Made by a program: the position numbers and the translations under genes
From: Microbacterium hibisci
Lineage (GTDB): Bacteria; Actinomycetota; Actinomycetes; Actinomycetales; Microbacteriaceae
DNA length: 64,000 nucleotides
Direction of reading: 5' to 3'
NCBI RefSeq assembly: GCF_015278255.1
Contig: NZ_JADIJC010000004.1
Coordinates: 248,001 to 312,000 of the forward strand
Notes under the pieces: generated by a model
The model's database searches: none
Told to the model about the DNA's origin: nothing
What the model saw: only the letters and a program-made list of their open reading frames with translations
Part shown: positions 15,820 through 24,070 of the stretch, piece by piece
How the letters are laid out: the number at the start of each line of letters is the position of its first letter
How positions within the stretch are numbered: the first letter of the stretch is position 1

Positions 15820-17733
15820 TCAGGGTTGGACGATAGGGAACCAGAAGGGGAAGTTCTCGAGGAGTGCGAACAGCTCGACGATGACCTGGCTGGAGCCGTC
15901 AACGCTAATGTCTCCGCTGGCGACCGCTTCGGCCACTCCGGAGGTGCCGAATACGGCGCGGGCCAGGGCTGCCTTCGTTGAGTGCACCGTGGCTTCGGGT
16001 GCGTCGAGCGTCTTGTCGACGGTGTAAATGAGGACGCCGTTGCGCAGCTCCAGAGCGTAGGTCGTTCCCGTGTCGCCGATCGTCCACTGGATGCGCGACG
16101 AAGCGCCGGCGGCACGCGAGCCGTCGAGCTTGATCCCCATGTAGTCGAAGATCATCTCGGGAGGCATCGCTCCGAGGACGTCGAGCGTCGCGAGCTCGAT
16201 CTTGCCGAGGTCGCGGACCCCTCCGCGCAGCTCCTGCGCGCCCATGAGGTACTCGTTGCGCCAGGTCGGGTTCTCGCACTGGTAGCCGAGCTGCTCAAGG
16301 ATGTCGGCCTGGAGCAGCGCCGCGTCACGGTTGCCGGGCTGAGCGAACACGAGGTGGGATCCGAGCTCGGCCGCCCAGCGATAGTCACCGGCATCGAACG
16401 CCGCCTGCACCCTTGCCAGCAGCGCATCGACCCCTCCGGCCAGTTCGACGTACCGGGTCGCCGCGTCGACCGGCGGGAGCGGGTGCAGGTGCGCCGGGTT
16501 CGAGTCGTACCATCCCAGGTATCGCTGGTAGACCGCCTTGGCGTTGTGGTTGACGGAGCCGTAGTAGTCACGGTTATGCCACTGCGCCGAGAGCCCGGGG
16601 GGAAGTGCGAGCTGCTCGGCGATCTCGACCATCGTCTCGCCCTTGTTGGCAAGGTGCAGAACCCGGTCGTGAAGGAACTTGTACAGGTCGCGCTGGCTTT
16701 CGAGGAACGCCACGATGTCGGCCGATCCCCAGCGGGGCCAGTGGTGCTGGGCGAAGATGACGTCGGTGTCGGCGCCGAAGAGCTCGATCGTCTCGTTGAG
16801 CGTCTTCCACCAGGTCGCGGCATCCCGCACCTGCGCTCCTCGGAGGGTGTACAGGTTGTGCAGGGTGTGCGTCGCGTCTTCCGCCGCACACAGCGCCCGG
16901 CGCTGCGGGAGATGGATGAGGAACTCGGCAGGCGCCTCGGTGCCGGGCGCCATCTGGAAGACCATCTCGACACCGTCGACCGTGCGCTTCTCGCCGGTCT
17001 CGCGAATGAGGTCCGTCGGCGCGATGAGCGTGGACGACCCCATGTTCGACAGGGCGTTCGCAAGGCCCGCATTGATGTGTCCCTGCGGTCCGGGCGGGAT
17101 CAGCGGCCCGTACATGTAGATGGCGCGTCGTGTCATGGCGTTCCCGGCGTAGACGTTCTCGGCCACCGCCTCAGAGAGGAACCCTTCGGGCGCGATCACG
17201 ACCGCTCGCCCGGCGTCCACCTCCTCCTGGCTGAGGACCGCCTTGGCACCGCCGTAGTGGTCGCCATGGCTGTGCGTGTAGATGAGCGCCTTCACCGGCC
17301 TATCGCCCCGGTGCGCCCGGTAGAGGTCGAGCGCCGCCTGGGCGGTCTCCTTGTAAACGAGGGGGTCGATCACGATGATGCCCTCATCGCCCTCGACGAT
17401 CGTGATGTTCGACAGGTCGAGTCCGCGTACCTGGTAGATGCCGGAGGTCACCTCGAACAGCCCGTGGCTCTGGTTGACCTGCGCGTGCCGCCACAGGCTC
17501 GGGTGCACCGTGTCGGGCGCGTCGTCCGTGTCGAGGACGAAGTCGTGGCCGGCGACGTCGATCACCGGCACGCCGTCGCCGCGACGGATCACCGGCTCGG
17601 AGAGCGTCGCGATGAAGCCGCGTCGGGCATCGTCGTAGTCCCGGCGATCTGCGAGCGGGAGGCCCTCGCGGGCCGCGGCGTTCGCTCGAGCGGTGTGGGA
17701 CGATGCGGGCTTGGGCGCGACGGCGTCAGACAT
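15820..17733 (-). CDS. Alkylsulfatase of the SdsA1/YjcS metallo-beta-lactamase family
   Basis: A 637-residue enzyme that would hydrolyse primary alkyl sulfates (such as dodecyl sulfate) to alcohol and sulfate using two zinc ions. The metallo-beta-lactamase core carries the THSHGDHYGG motif (H154, H156, D158, H159), and ENVYAGNAMTRRA and AEDATHTLHNLYTLRG match the family. The alkylsulfatase dimerisation segment (QWHNRDYYGSVNHNAKAVYQRYLGWY) and the SCP2-like C-terminal domain follow in the expected order. No signal peptide is present, so the enzyme appears cytoplasmic. GGGGAGAG precedes the ATG. A promoter is proposed at 17768-17795. Confidence 0.93.
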   Translation of the reverse strand: MSDAVAPKPASSHTARANAAAREGLPLADRRDYDDARRGFIATLSEPVIRRGDGVPVIDVAGHDFVLDTDDAPDTVHPSLWRHAQVNQSHGLFEVTSGIYQVRGLDLSNITIVEGDEGIIVIDPLVYKETAQAALDLYRAHRGDRPVKALIYTHSHGDHYGGAKAVLSQEEVDAGRAVVIAPEGFLSEAVAENVYAGNAMTRRAIYMYGPLIPPGPQGHINAGLANALSNMGSSTLIAPTDLIRETGEKRTVDGVEMVFQMAPGTEAPAEFLIHLPQRRALCAAEDATHTLHNLYTLRGAQVRDAATWWKTLNETIELFGADTDVIFAQHHWPRWGSADIVAFLESQRDLYKFLHDRVLHLANKGETMVEIAEQLALPPGLSAQWHNRDYYGSVNHNAKAVYQRYLGWYDSNPAHLHPLPPVDAATRYVELAGGVDALLARVQAAFDAGDYRWAAELGSHLVFAQPGNRDAALLQADILEQLGYQCENPTWRNEYLMGAQELRGGVRDLGKIELATLDVLGAMPPEMIFDYMGIKLDGSRAAGASSRIQWTIGDTGTTYALELRNGVLIYTVDKTLDAPEATVHSTKAALARAVFGTSGVAEAVASGDISVDGSSQVIVELFALLENFPFWFPIVQP

Positions 17734-17767
17734 GAACTCTCCCCGGAGTCGGTTGGCGATTCCTCAC

Positions 17768-17795
17768 GCTATATGCCACCGAGCCGCGTGCTCAA
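17768..17795 (-). promoter_or_regulatory. Candidate promoter for the alkylsulfatase gene
   Basis: On the minus strand TTGAGC (17795-17790) and TATAGC (17773-17768) are separated by 16 bases, 34 bases before the alkylsulfatase ATG at 17733. Position and hexamers fit a sigma-70-type housekeeping promoter with a short leader. Confidence 0.55.
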
Positions 17796-18123
17796 CGATG
17801 GGGTGGGATCAAAGTGCCGAGATCGTCTACCGACCAGTTTGAGGGTCGGTGAAGACGATCGCGGAGCGCTCGCCAACCCACATCGGCCGGCCGATCCACG
17901 CGAAGGTAGGAAGCGACCGGTCGAACGATGTCACGGCTCAATCCGGTACCCAACGACTGCAACGACTCAAGCGTTCGAACAGCCGCATCGGCGTCGCGGT
18001 CGAGTTCGACTGCGGCGTTGCCGATGGCGACATCGACATTGATTCATCGCACGACCAGCGGATCGATGCGATGGAAGACAGCGTCGCTGACGCCAGCCGC
18101 CGCTGCCTGTGCTGTTTCTCGGG
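17792..18123 (-). pseudogene. Possible decayed coding sequence interrupted by UGA
   Basis: One minus-strand frame reads as plausible protein over about 110 codons: LARETAQAAAAGVSDAVF, RIDPLVVR, then TGA at 18046-18044, then VDVAIGNAAVELDRDADAAV, LESLQSLGTGLSRDIV and VDRPADVGWRALRDRL, ending at TGA 17794-17792. No start codon follows the internal stop at a useful place. The composition on both sides of the stop matches, suggesting one gene with a nonsense mutation. The family is not recognised. Confidence 0.3.
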
Positions 18124-18399
18124 CTAGTCTTTGACGCTGTCCGCGACATACGCGCGTGCCGCGGCCACTGCTGCATTCACTGCGTCGTCGCCAGCGCGAT
18201 CCTGCATGTCTCCGGACTGCTGCCGACGCCAATCCAATGCGCGAACGCTTTCGATTTTCATCGTAGGGATAAGCGACACCAGGTCGGCCGGAGCCGCTCG
18301 GTCGACGTGGTGGCTTGCGACTAGCGCGTCATACGTTAGCTTCTGTGCGAGCAGGACGCGCCACAAGGGCGCCGCACCGTGAGGGATCCACGGATACAC
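18124..18399 (-). CDS. Short hypothetical protein or gene fragment
   Basis: A 91-residue frame from a GTG at 18399, translating to a plausible mixed protein (PLWRVLLAQKLTYDALVA, then LVSLIPTMKIESVRALDWRR, ending AAVAAARAYVADSVKD). There is no good ribosome-binding site and no recognised family. The helical ending runs directly into the decayed frame at 17792-18123 after a frame change, so both may be parts of one broken gene. Confidence 0.35.
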   Translation of the reverse strand: MYPWIPHGAAPLWRVLLAQKLTYDALVASHHVDRAAPADLVSLIPTMKIESVRALDWRRQQSGDMQDRAGDDAVNAAVAAARAYVADSVKD

Positions 18400-18456
18400 G
18401 GGCGGTGCCAGCAGGTTCAGGCGTGGGCGAGTGAGTGCATCGAAGACACGTGGCCG

Positions 18457-19272
18457 TCACTCGAGGAGAAAGGCGACGGTCGCGTCGACGAGTGCGCGGG
18501 GTGCTCGATTGATCCCGTCGTGACCGTGATGCCGTATGGGGAGGACAGTTGCGCTGGGGATTGCATCGGCGAGAGCCTGGCTCAGTCCCGCGTAGTAGCG
18601 CGGTCCCGCTACGCCGTATGCAACGAGAACGTCGGCGGAGATGTCGGCCCATCGGGTGGCAGGCCCGTCGTTGTCGATCACTTCTTGTGATTCCGCGAGC
18701 GTGGACGGGAGCAGCTCCGCCATCTGTGCGCCGATGGGGGTCCGTAGGAACGCGCTGGTGAGTGAAGTCTGCATGGACAGCGGCAACCGGCTGGTCACCT
18801 GGTGCGTGTTGATGCCCGCGGAGGTCAAAGCGAGGGCTCGGGCGATGTCGCCGGCTTCGGCCGCGGCTCGCGCGGCAGGCAGCCACCCGGCGGGAAAGCG
18901 GCCGTCGATGCTCACCGCCGCGTCGTACAGTACGAGCCGACCGATGGGCAGAACCTCGGCGGCACGCAGGGCGATGTAGCCACCCACGCTGTGGCCGATC
19001 ACTCCGGTGGCACCCGTGCCTCGCGTGACCGCGTCGATGTCGGCGATGTCGTCGCTGATCGAGTAGCCGCCTGTCCGGGGAGCAGCGCCAGCGCGGCCGC
19101 GCCGGTCGTAGAGGTGCACGGTAAGTCGATCACCCAGTCGGTGCGCGAGGCGGTTGTAGAGACGGGAGGTGACGCCACCGCCGTGCACCACCACGACACC
19201 CGGGCCGGCGCCGACCGACGTCACGCGCACGGCCGTGCCATCGCTCGCCTCGAACATGCGCACCTTCGGCAC
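18457..19272 (-). CDS. Alpha/beta hydrolase
   Basis: A 271-residue alpha/beta-hydrolase-fold enzyme. VVVVHGGG is the oxyanion-hole region, VIGHSVGGYIALRAAE is the nucleophile elbow with S95, and RHHGHDGINRAP near the C-terminus supplies the likely catalytic His. The substrate is unknown. The GTG at 19272 has AGGAG seven bases upstream. It is divergently transcribed from a TetR regulator across a 49-base spacer holding an inverted repeat, so the regulator probably controls it. Confidence 0.88.
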   Translation of the reverse strand: MPKVRMFEASDGTAVRVTSVGAGPGVVVVHGGGVTSRLYNRLAHRLGDRLTVHLYDRRGRAGAAPRTGGYSISDDIADIDAVTRGTGATGVIGHSVGGYIALRAAEVLPIGRLVLYDAAVSIDGRFPAGWLPAARAAAEAGDIARALALTSAGINTHQVTSRLPLSMQTSLTSAFLRTPIGAQMAELLPSTLAESQEVIDNDGPATRWADISADVLVAYGVAGPRYYAGLSQALADAIPSATVLPIRHHGHDGINRAPRALVDATVAFLLE

Positions 19273-19288
19273 CGCTGTCTCCTTTTAT

Positions 19289-19307
19289 CTGCGTACGGTG
19301 TTCGCAG
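19289..19307. promoter_or_regulatory. Inverted repeat between hydrolase and TetR genes
   Basis: CTGCGTAC-GGT-GTTCGCAG is an inverted repeat with 8-base arms and one mismatch, centred in the 49-base divergent spacer. TetR proteins bind such sites as dimers, so it is a candidate operator for both genes. TAGTCT at 19310-19315 lies six bases before the TetR ATG and may be its -10 box. Confidence 0.5.
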
Positions 19308-19321
19308 TCTAGTCTGTTTTC

Positions 19322-19999
19322 ATGAGCGAACAGGCGTCCGGGCGTCAACGCCCGGAGAGGACACGTCCGCCCGGTCCTGTGCCCTCGCTCGATCGCGCCG
19401 ACATCGTCGCGGCCGCGGTCGCTCTCGCCGACGAGGGTGGGTTGCGCGCCGTGTCGATGCGCGCTGTTGCCGGTCGCATGGGCACGAGCGCGAGTGGCCT
19501 GTACCGGTACATCAAGGACCGGTCCGAGTTGCTCGCCCTCATGGCCGATCGAGTGGTCGCGGAGCTGCGGCCCTTCGAGCTTGCTCCCGGGAATGGAATC
19601 GATGCCTTGGTGAGAATGGCACATGCGCAGCGCGACCTCTACCGCCGTCATCCGTGGCTGAAGGAGATGGATCTTCGATTGGCTGGTGCGGGGCCGGAGA
19701 CTCTCCGCTATTTCGACACGAGCCTGCGAGCGCTCGAAGGTGAAACCGGACCCATCCACGCCAAGTTCGAGGCCATCGCCATGGTCACCGGCATTGCCGC
19801 GATGTTCGCCTCCGCCCCAGAACCTCGCGCGGCGCGCCAAAGCGACGCCCCACCGACGGTTGACTCGGCCACCTACCCTCACCTCGCAGCGGCAGCCGCA
19901 GCCGCAACGGCAGCGCAACAGTACGAAGCAATGGACGCACGAGACGATCTCCTCGAACGGGTAGTACGGGGAGTGCTCCGTGGATTGCTCGCCCCCTGA
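19322..19999 (+). CDS. TetR-family transcriptional regulator
   Basis: A 225-residue regulator. The DNA-binding helix-turn-helix lies at about residues 24-70 (LDRADIVAAAVALADEGG, VSMRAVAGRMGTSASGLYRYIKDR), followed by a helical effector domain with a C-terminal Ala-rich stretch. It is divergent from the alpha/beta hydrolase and likely represses it and itself until a ligand binds. The N-terminal 23 residues are an Arg/Pro-rich extension. Confidence 0.9.
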   Translation: MSEQASGRQRPERTRPPGPVPSLDRADIVAAAVALADEGGLRAVSMRAVAGRMGTSASGLYRYIKDRSELLALMADRVVAELRPFELAPGNGIDALVRMAHAQRDLYRRHPWLKEMDLRLAGAGPETLRYFDTSLRALEGETGPIHAKFEAIAMVTGIAAMFASAPEPRAARQSDAPPTVDSATYPHLAAAAAAATAAQQYEAMDARDDLLERVVRGVLRGLLAP

Positions 20000-20309
20000 G
20001 AGCCGTGCACGAGGAGCTCCGCCGAATTTCCCGCCTGCCCAGCCAGGCACGATCCGCCGCCGACACCGTCCATCGGGTCGGGATCTTCGCCCCGTGCGGT
20101 ACCTCTCCCGCGCATTACCCTTTTACGGATCGGGAGCGTGTCAGACCTGTGGCGCTCGGTATCGGATACGGCTTGAACCCGGCTACACCAAAGCGCGCGT
20201 GCAAGGATCCGCCAGCGAAGACCGCGGCCGCTGGGACTGGTCCTTGACCGCCTGCGACTCGGGGGTTCTCCCGATTCTCCGTGACGTCCGCCTTCCTTAG
20301 GTTCGAGAC
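20000..20309. other. Gap of 310 bases, nothing recognised
   Basis: The stretch between the TetR gene and the next membrane-protein gene has only short frames without recognisable patterns. TTGACC near 20245 could be a -35 element for the downstream gene, but no matching -10 is clear. Confidence 0.4.
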
Positions 20310-20870
20310 ATGCCCTTCATCGCATTCGTCCGAACCTGGATCGTTTCCATCGTCGGCTGCCTTCCGCTTCTCATCTTGCTGCTCATTCCTGAGCTCATGC
20401 GCAGCCGGGCGGGGAGCGAGCAATTGCTCATCGTCGGCTCGCTCACGCTACTCGTGCTCCTCGCGGCGGCGTTCGTCTTCGCCCCCTTGATGAGCGCGAT
20501 CGCAGCCCCGGTCACTGGGCGTTGGACCCCCCGGTCCGCGCTCAGGAGAACCCGAGCGGTATGGAGCTCACGCAGGGGCCAGGCCTGGCTCGCGGTCGGT
20601 GGTGCACTGCTCGTGTACGGCGCGGCACAGGCCGTCGGGTACTGGGTCGGTGCAATCGCGCCATCGGTGCGCGACAACCCTGCGTTCGGCAGCGGTGGAT
20701 CAGACGCCCGCTGGATCATCGACTACCCGGCCTACGTGCTGCAGGCCGCCACGATCTACGCGATCACGACACTCGCGATCGCTTCGTACGGATGGCGCAT
20801 CCGCGTGATCTGCCTCACCGCTCTCACGGCGGCCCCTGCCGATGTTCGGACTGGAGAGCTCGCTGCCTGA
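20310..20870 (+). CDS. Small polytopic membrane protein, unknown function
   Basis: A 186-residue protein with four or more hydrophobic spans: about residues 8-28, 40-66, 92-114 and 145-170. Between spans lie basic loops (TPRSALRRTRAVWSSRRG) and a Gly/Ser/Asp-rich outer loop. No family is recognised. The ATG at 20310 is the first in frame. The following 60 bases lead into a fragment of an unrelated desaturase gene. Confidence 0.65.
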   Translation: MPFIAFVRTWIVSIVGCLPLLILLLIPELMRSRAGSEQLLIVGSLTLLVLLAAAFVFAPLMSAIAAPVTGRWTPRSALRRTRAVWSSRRGQAWLAVGGALLVYGAAQAVGYWVGAIAPSVRDNPAFGSGGSDARWIIDYPAYVLQAATIYAITTLAIASYGWRIRVICLTALTAAPADVRTGELAA

Positions 20871-20931
20871 TCCTGACGCGTGAGACTACCGCTGGCCGCC
20901 CGTCAGGCGATCCTCAACCCACGCAAGAAAC

Positions 20932-21162
20932 GAAGCCGCACTGTCCGCGTGCGTGCACCACCTGTTCCCTTCGATGCCCCGGCCGCACCTTCGCCGCGCT
21001 TCGGTGATCGTTCGGGCCTACTGCGACGCGCAGGGCATCCGTTACACCTCTACGCGTTTGCTGGCGTCCTACGCGATCGTGATCGGCTACATCAACCGGG
21101 TGGGTCTCGGCGAGCGGGATCCGTTCGACTGCCCCCTGGTCGCCCAGCGGCGCGCGATCTGA
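20932..21162 (+). pseudogene. C-terminal fragment of a fatty-acid desaturase
   Basis: The frame gives HHLFPSMPRPHLRRASVIVR, AYCDAQGIRYTSTRLLASY and NRVGLGERDPFDCPLVAQ, which is the C-terminal end of membrane fatty-acyl desaturases. HHLFPSMPRP contains the third His box that binds the di-iron centre. The roughly 300 upstream residues with the first two His boxes and membrane spans are absent, and upstream DNA belongs to another gene. An in-frame GTG at 20953 exists, but the product could not be an active enzyme. This is a deletion remnant. Confidence 0.75.
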
Positions 21163-21219
21163 GTGGTCGACGAGGGCGCAGCGGCACGGAAGACTGTCCG
21201 GATGACCTGTGTCGACTGC

Positions 21220-21711
21220 TCAGCGCAGCTTGGCCGGAGATGGGGGTTGGGCGGCGTGAGTGAAGGTGGCCAGGACTTCTTCCAGGAAACCGGCGACGAC
21301 CTGGGCGTCGCTCAGTGTCAAGCGCGCGGCGATCGCGCGGAGCGTGGTGGTGATCGGGTCGAGGTCATCGGGGTTCATGGTGTCGTCGACCAGGCTGATG
21401 ATCTTCTTGCGTCGGTCCAGAGAACTGACATTGACGACGACCAGGCCCTGCGCGAGCAGCCGGTCGACAAGCGCGGTGCCCGATGCCGCCGCCATATGAA
21501 GGGCGGCGACGATCATCGTGGTGGTGACCTCCGTGGCGGGTCCCGTCTCCGCCAGGAACCGTATAGCGGCCCGGTCGGTCTCGCTCAACGCTGCGGGCAG
21601 GCGTCGGCGTCGTCCGATTCGCGCGTCAGCGCGTCGCACTCTCTCCAGGAGCGCGCCGACGTCGGGGCGACCCGGATCGGCGCCACCCCCGGTGGCCGCG
21701 ATCTCCGACAT
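21220..21711 (-). CDS. MarR-like winged-helix regulator
   Basis: A 163-residue protein with a MarR-type layout: helix-rich N-terminus, LSETDRAAIRFLAETGPATEVTTTMIVAALHMAAASGTALVDRLLAQGLV as recognition helices, and LDRRKKIISLV in the position of the DxRxxR wing. The C-terminal helices would form the dimer. AAGGGAAG precedes the ATG at 21711. The target is unknown; the neighbouring desaturase fragment hints that its former target may be gone. Confidence 0.8.
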   Translation of the reverse strand: MSEIAATGGGADPGRPDVGALLERVRRADARIGRRRRLPAALSETDRAAIRFLAETGPATEVTTTMIVAALHMAAASGTALVDRLLAQGLVVVNVSSLDRRKKIISLVDDTMNPDDLDPITTTLRAIAARLTLSDAQVVAGFLEEVLATFTHAAQPPSPAKLR

Positions 21712-22246
21712 ATCACTTCCCTTTCATCCCCGGAGCACGAGCGCACCTTGTGCGCACCCCTCCCGGGTACGGCCCCACAGCACCACGCTCCGGTGCCGAT
21801 CACCTAAGCCATTGACGAGCACCGTGCATCCGGGTAACACCACGTGCCCGGATCCGGGTTGGCAATCCAGTGACGCCGCGGCTTCAGCGACTAATCAGGC
21901 TCGGAAGCCTCCTGTGGATCATCGCCAGGCGCGCGCGAGGGAATAGTGGTCGGCTTCAGCGAGCGGAGACGCTCACTTGCATGAGGCCGTGCCGGGGTCC
22001 GCGGCTTCGATCGGTCGGGGTGCCGATTCTGAGCTCCAACCTCCGCCCACCGTTTGTCGCGAGCGACGCGCCGCTCATCCGGCGTCTGGTCACTCGGCTG
22101 ATCGAGTCCGCTGCTCATCTCGCAACGCTAGGGCGCCGACGTGTGCGCCCTCTCAGGAACCGAGCGTGCGGCGACCCGAACTCAGTGATCACGACGGACC
22201 ATGCTGGTGTCACGTCGACCTCTCGTCCGCGGCGTACGCTCGGTGC
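21712..22246. other. Gap of about 535 bases, at most a weak small gene
   Basis: No clear gene. A minus-strand frame at 21891-22118 starts with ATG and encodes 75 hydrophilic, Pro/Arg/Asp-rich residues, but it lacks a ribosome-binding site and family resemblance. Plus-strand frames across the region are Arg-rich and look like antisense readings. Confidence 0.35.
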
Positions 22247-22444
22247 ATGGAGCCGCCGAACGTGTTCAAGGCCCGATTCGACGAGGTGGCTCCCGGCGGC
22301 CAGCGCCGCGTCACCGTTGGCGTCGAAATGCGAGACCGGGAGTCCGACGGGTCCATTCCCACCGCCGCATGGTTCCGAGGAGAGGAATACCGCCTCGACA
22401 TCGAGGATCAGGCTGGTATTGCCATCTACGTGCGACGCTTCTAG
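22247..22444 (+). CDS. Small hypothetical protein
   Basis: A 65-residue protein starting at ATG 22247 (MEPPNVFKARFDEVAPGG). The composition is balanced with alternating hydrophobic residues (VTVGVEMRD, YRLDIEDQAGIAIYVRRF), consistent with a small beta-rich domain. No family is recognised and no strong ribosome-binding site is present, but the translation looks like a real protein. Confidence 0.5.
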   Translation: MEPPNVFKARFDEVAPGGQRRVTVGVEMRDRESDGSIPTAAWFRGEEYRLDIEDQAGIAIYVRRF

Positions 22445-22769
22445 CCGACCGCGCCGCCATGAACGCACCCGCATCCCGGAGGACCAAGTGCGCATGGGCT
22501 TCGCGCCCTCGTTCCGCCGAGCGCGACTCAGTGGATCGTCTTGCCCCGCTCGAGCATGGCGACGTACTGGGCGACGCGGGCCCGCGGGTCTCCGGCCGCT
22601 TCAGGCTGCTCACGCGGAACGTCATCGCGGAGCGGTTCTGCGCCGACCGTGCGGCGAACGCGGCCGCGATCGCCGGGTCGAGGAGCCCTCCCAGGCGGCG
22701 GTGGGGATCGCGTTGTGGCGGGCGGATGACTTCGCGCAGGGACCGCCGCGTCGAGCGGCCCCGCGCTGC
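22445..22769. other. Gap with possible gene remnant
   Basis: A minus-strand frame ends at TGA 22530-22528 with REQPEAAGDPRARVAQYVA and MLERGKTIH, which looks like a real C-terminus. Just upstream a different frame reads GLLDPAIAAAFAARSAQ. Together these suggest the end of a broken gene, but the family cannot be named. Confidence 0.3.
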
Positions 22770-24008
22770 TCACGCGGCGCCGACACCGGCTTTGTCACGT
22801 GATGGAACGACCTCTGTTTCGGTGCTGGTGGGTCGGGGGCGCAGCGCTCCGGCGAGCGTCACGGTGGTGATGCCGATGATGATGAGGGTGCCGAGGCCCC
22901 AGCGCAGGCCGGCGGTGTCGGTGATGGTGCCGATGAGGGGGCTGGTGAACAGGAAGCCGAGGCGCATGAGCCAGCTGATGATGGTGACGCCGGCGCCTTC
23001 GCTGATGCCGGGGAGTTTGGCGGCGGCGCTGAAGGCGCTGGGGACGAGGGTGGCGGAGCCGTAGCCCATGGCGGCCAGTCCGAAGAACAGGGCTCCGATG
23101 TCGGCACGGTTGAGGACCAGTACGAGTCCGCCGAGTGCGATCATGGCGCCGCCGAGGCGGGCGACGTTGGCGCGTCCCCATCTCTCGATCAGCAGGTCGC
23201 CGGTGAACCGGCCGATGCATTGCGCGCCGATGACCACGGTGAACGCGAGGCCGGCGACCTGGGCGGGGAGCCCGACCAGTTGCATGCCGGCCATCGCCGC
23301 CCAGTTGTTCGCGATGTCTTCGACCATCGTGCCGCAGATGGCGATGATGACCAGCGGCAGCGCAAGCAGGGTGACGCGGCCCCACCGCTGCGACCGGGAA
23401 CCGGTCGTCGCGGCCGGTGCCGCTGCTGGCGCGGGATTGGCGGACAGCGAAGCAGTCATCAGCGCCCCGACGATGACGAGCGTCGCCCCGGCGACGCCCA
23501 TGATCGCCAGTTGCAGGCGCATGTCCACGCCTGCCGCGGCGGCCGCGGTGGAGATCGCTCCGCTGGCCACGCCGCCCAGGCTCCAGAAGGCGTGCATGGA
23601 GGAGAGGATGGAGCGTCCGACGACGTCCTGCACGCGGATGCCGGCGACGTTCTGTGCGACGTCGACGATCGCGTCGAAGAAGCCAGCGAAGAACAGGCAC
23701 GCGGCGAACATCCAGCCGGTCGTCGCCCACGGGGCGGCGATGATCGCGAGTGCCAGCAGCACCGTGCCGACGATCGACACCTTTACCGGGCCATATCGGG
23801 CGATCAGGCGTGCGGGCAGAGCGGAGGACACGATCGCGCCGACCGCGAAGGATGCGACCATGAAGCCGAACTCGACCGCGCTGAGGTTCAGGCGGGTGGC
23901 GATGGTCGGGTACCAGGGCAGCAGGGCGGCGAAGATGGCGCCGTTGCTGGCGAACATGATGCCCACGCCCGTGATGCCGCGGCGGCCGGTCTTTTTGTCG
24001 GTAGTCAC
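22770..24008 (-). CDS. Major facilitator superfamily transporter
   Basis: A 412-residue MFS transporter with about twelve spans in two halves separated by a Pro/Ala-rich loop near residues 190-205. ARYGPVKVSIVGT is in the motif-A loop position between helices 2 and 3, and ERWGRANVARLGG is its repeat in the second half. FFDAIVDVAQNVAG and HAFWSLGGVASG resemble the FucP/YbjJ-like branch, which moves sugars or drugs. It is divergent from a DeoR-family regulator, suggesting sugar-linked control. The frame is intact. Confidence 0.9.
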   Translation of the reverse strand: MTTDKKTGRRGITGVGIMFASNGAIFAALLPWYPTIATRLNLSAVEFGFMVASFAVGAIVSSALPARLIARYGPVKVSIVGTVLLALAIIAAPWATTGWMFAACLFFAGFFDAIVDVAQNVAGIRVQDVVGRSILSSMHAFWSLGGVASGAISTAAAAAGVDMRLQLAIMGVAGATLVIVGALMTASLSANPAPAAAPAATTGSRSQRWGRVTLLALPLVIIAICGTMVEDIANNWAAMAGMQLVGLPAQVAGLAFTVVIGAQCIGRFTGDLLIERWGRANVARLGGAMIALGGLVLVLNRADIGALFFGLAAMGYGSATLVPSAFSAAAKLPGISEGAGVTIISWLMRLGFLFTSPLIGTITDTAGLRWGLGTLIIIGITTVTLAGALRPRPTSTETEVVPSRDKAGVGAA

Positions 24009-24028
24009 AGCGGCACGATAGGCGTCAA

Positions 24029-24070
24029 AATGATCAGGTGTTCCGATCAGAACGACAGAGAATGATCATT
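24029..24070. promoter_or_regulatory. Repeated TGATCA boxes at the MFS/DeoR divergent start
   Basis: AATGATCA occurs at 24029-24036 and the full palindrome AATGATCATT at 24061-24070, with TGATCA cores 32 bases apart (about three helical turns). A weaker CGATCAG lies between. DeoR-type proteins bind such repeats cooperatively, so this is a candidate operator; the second box lies within the first codons of the DeoR gene. Confidence 0.5.
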
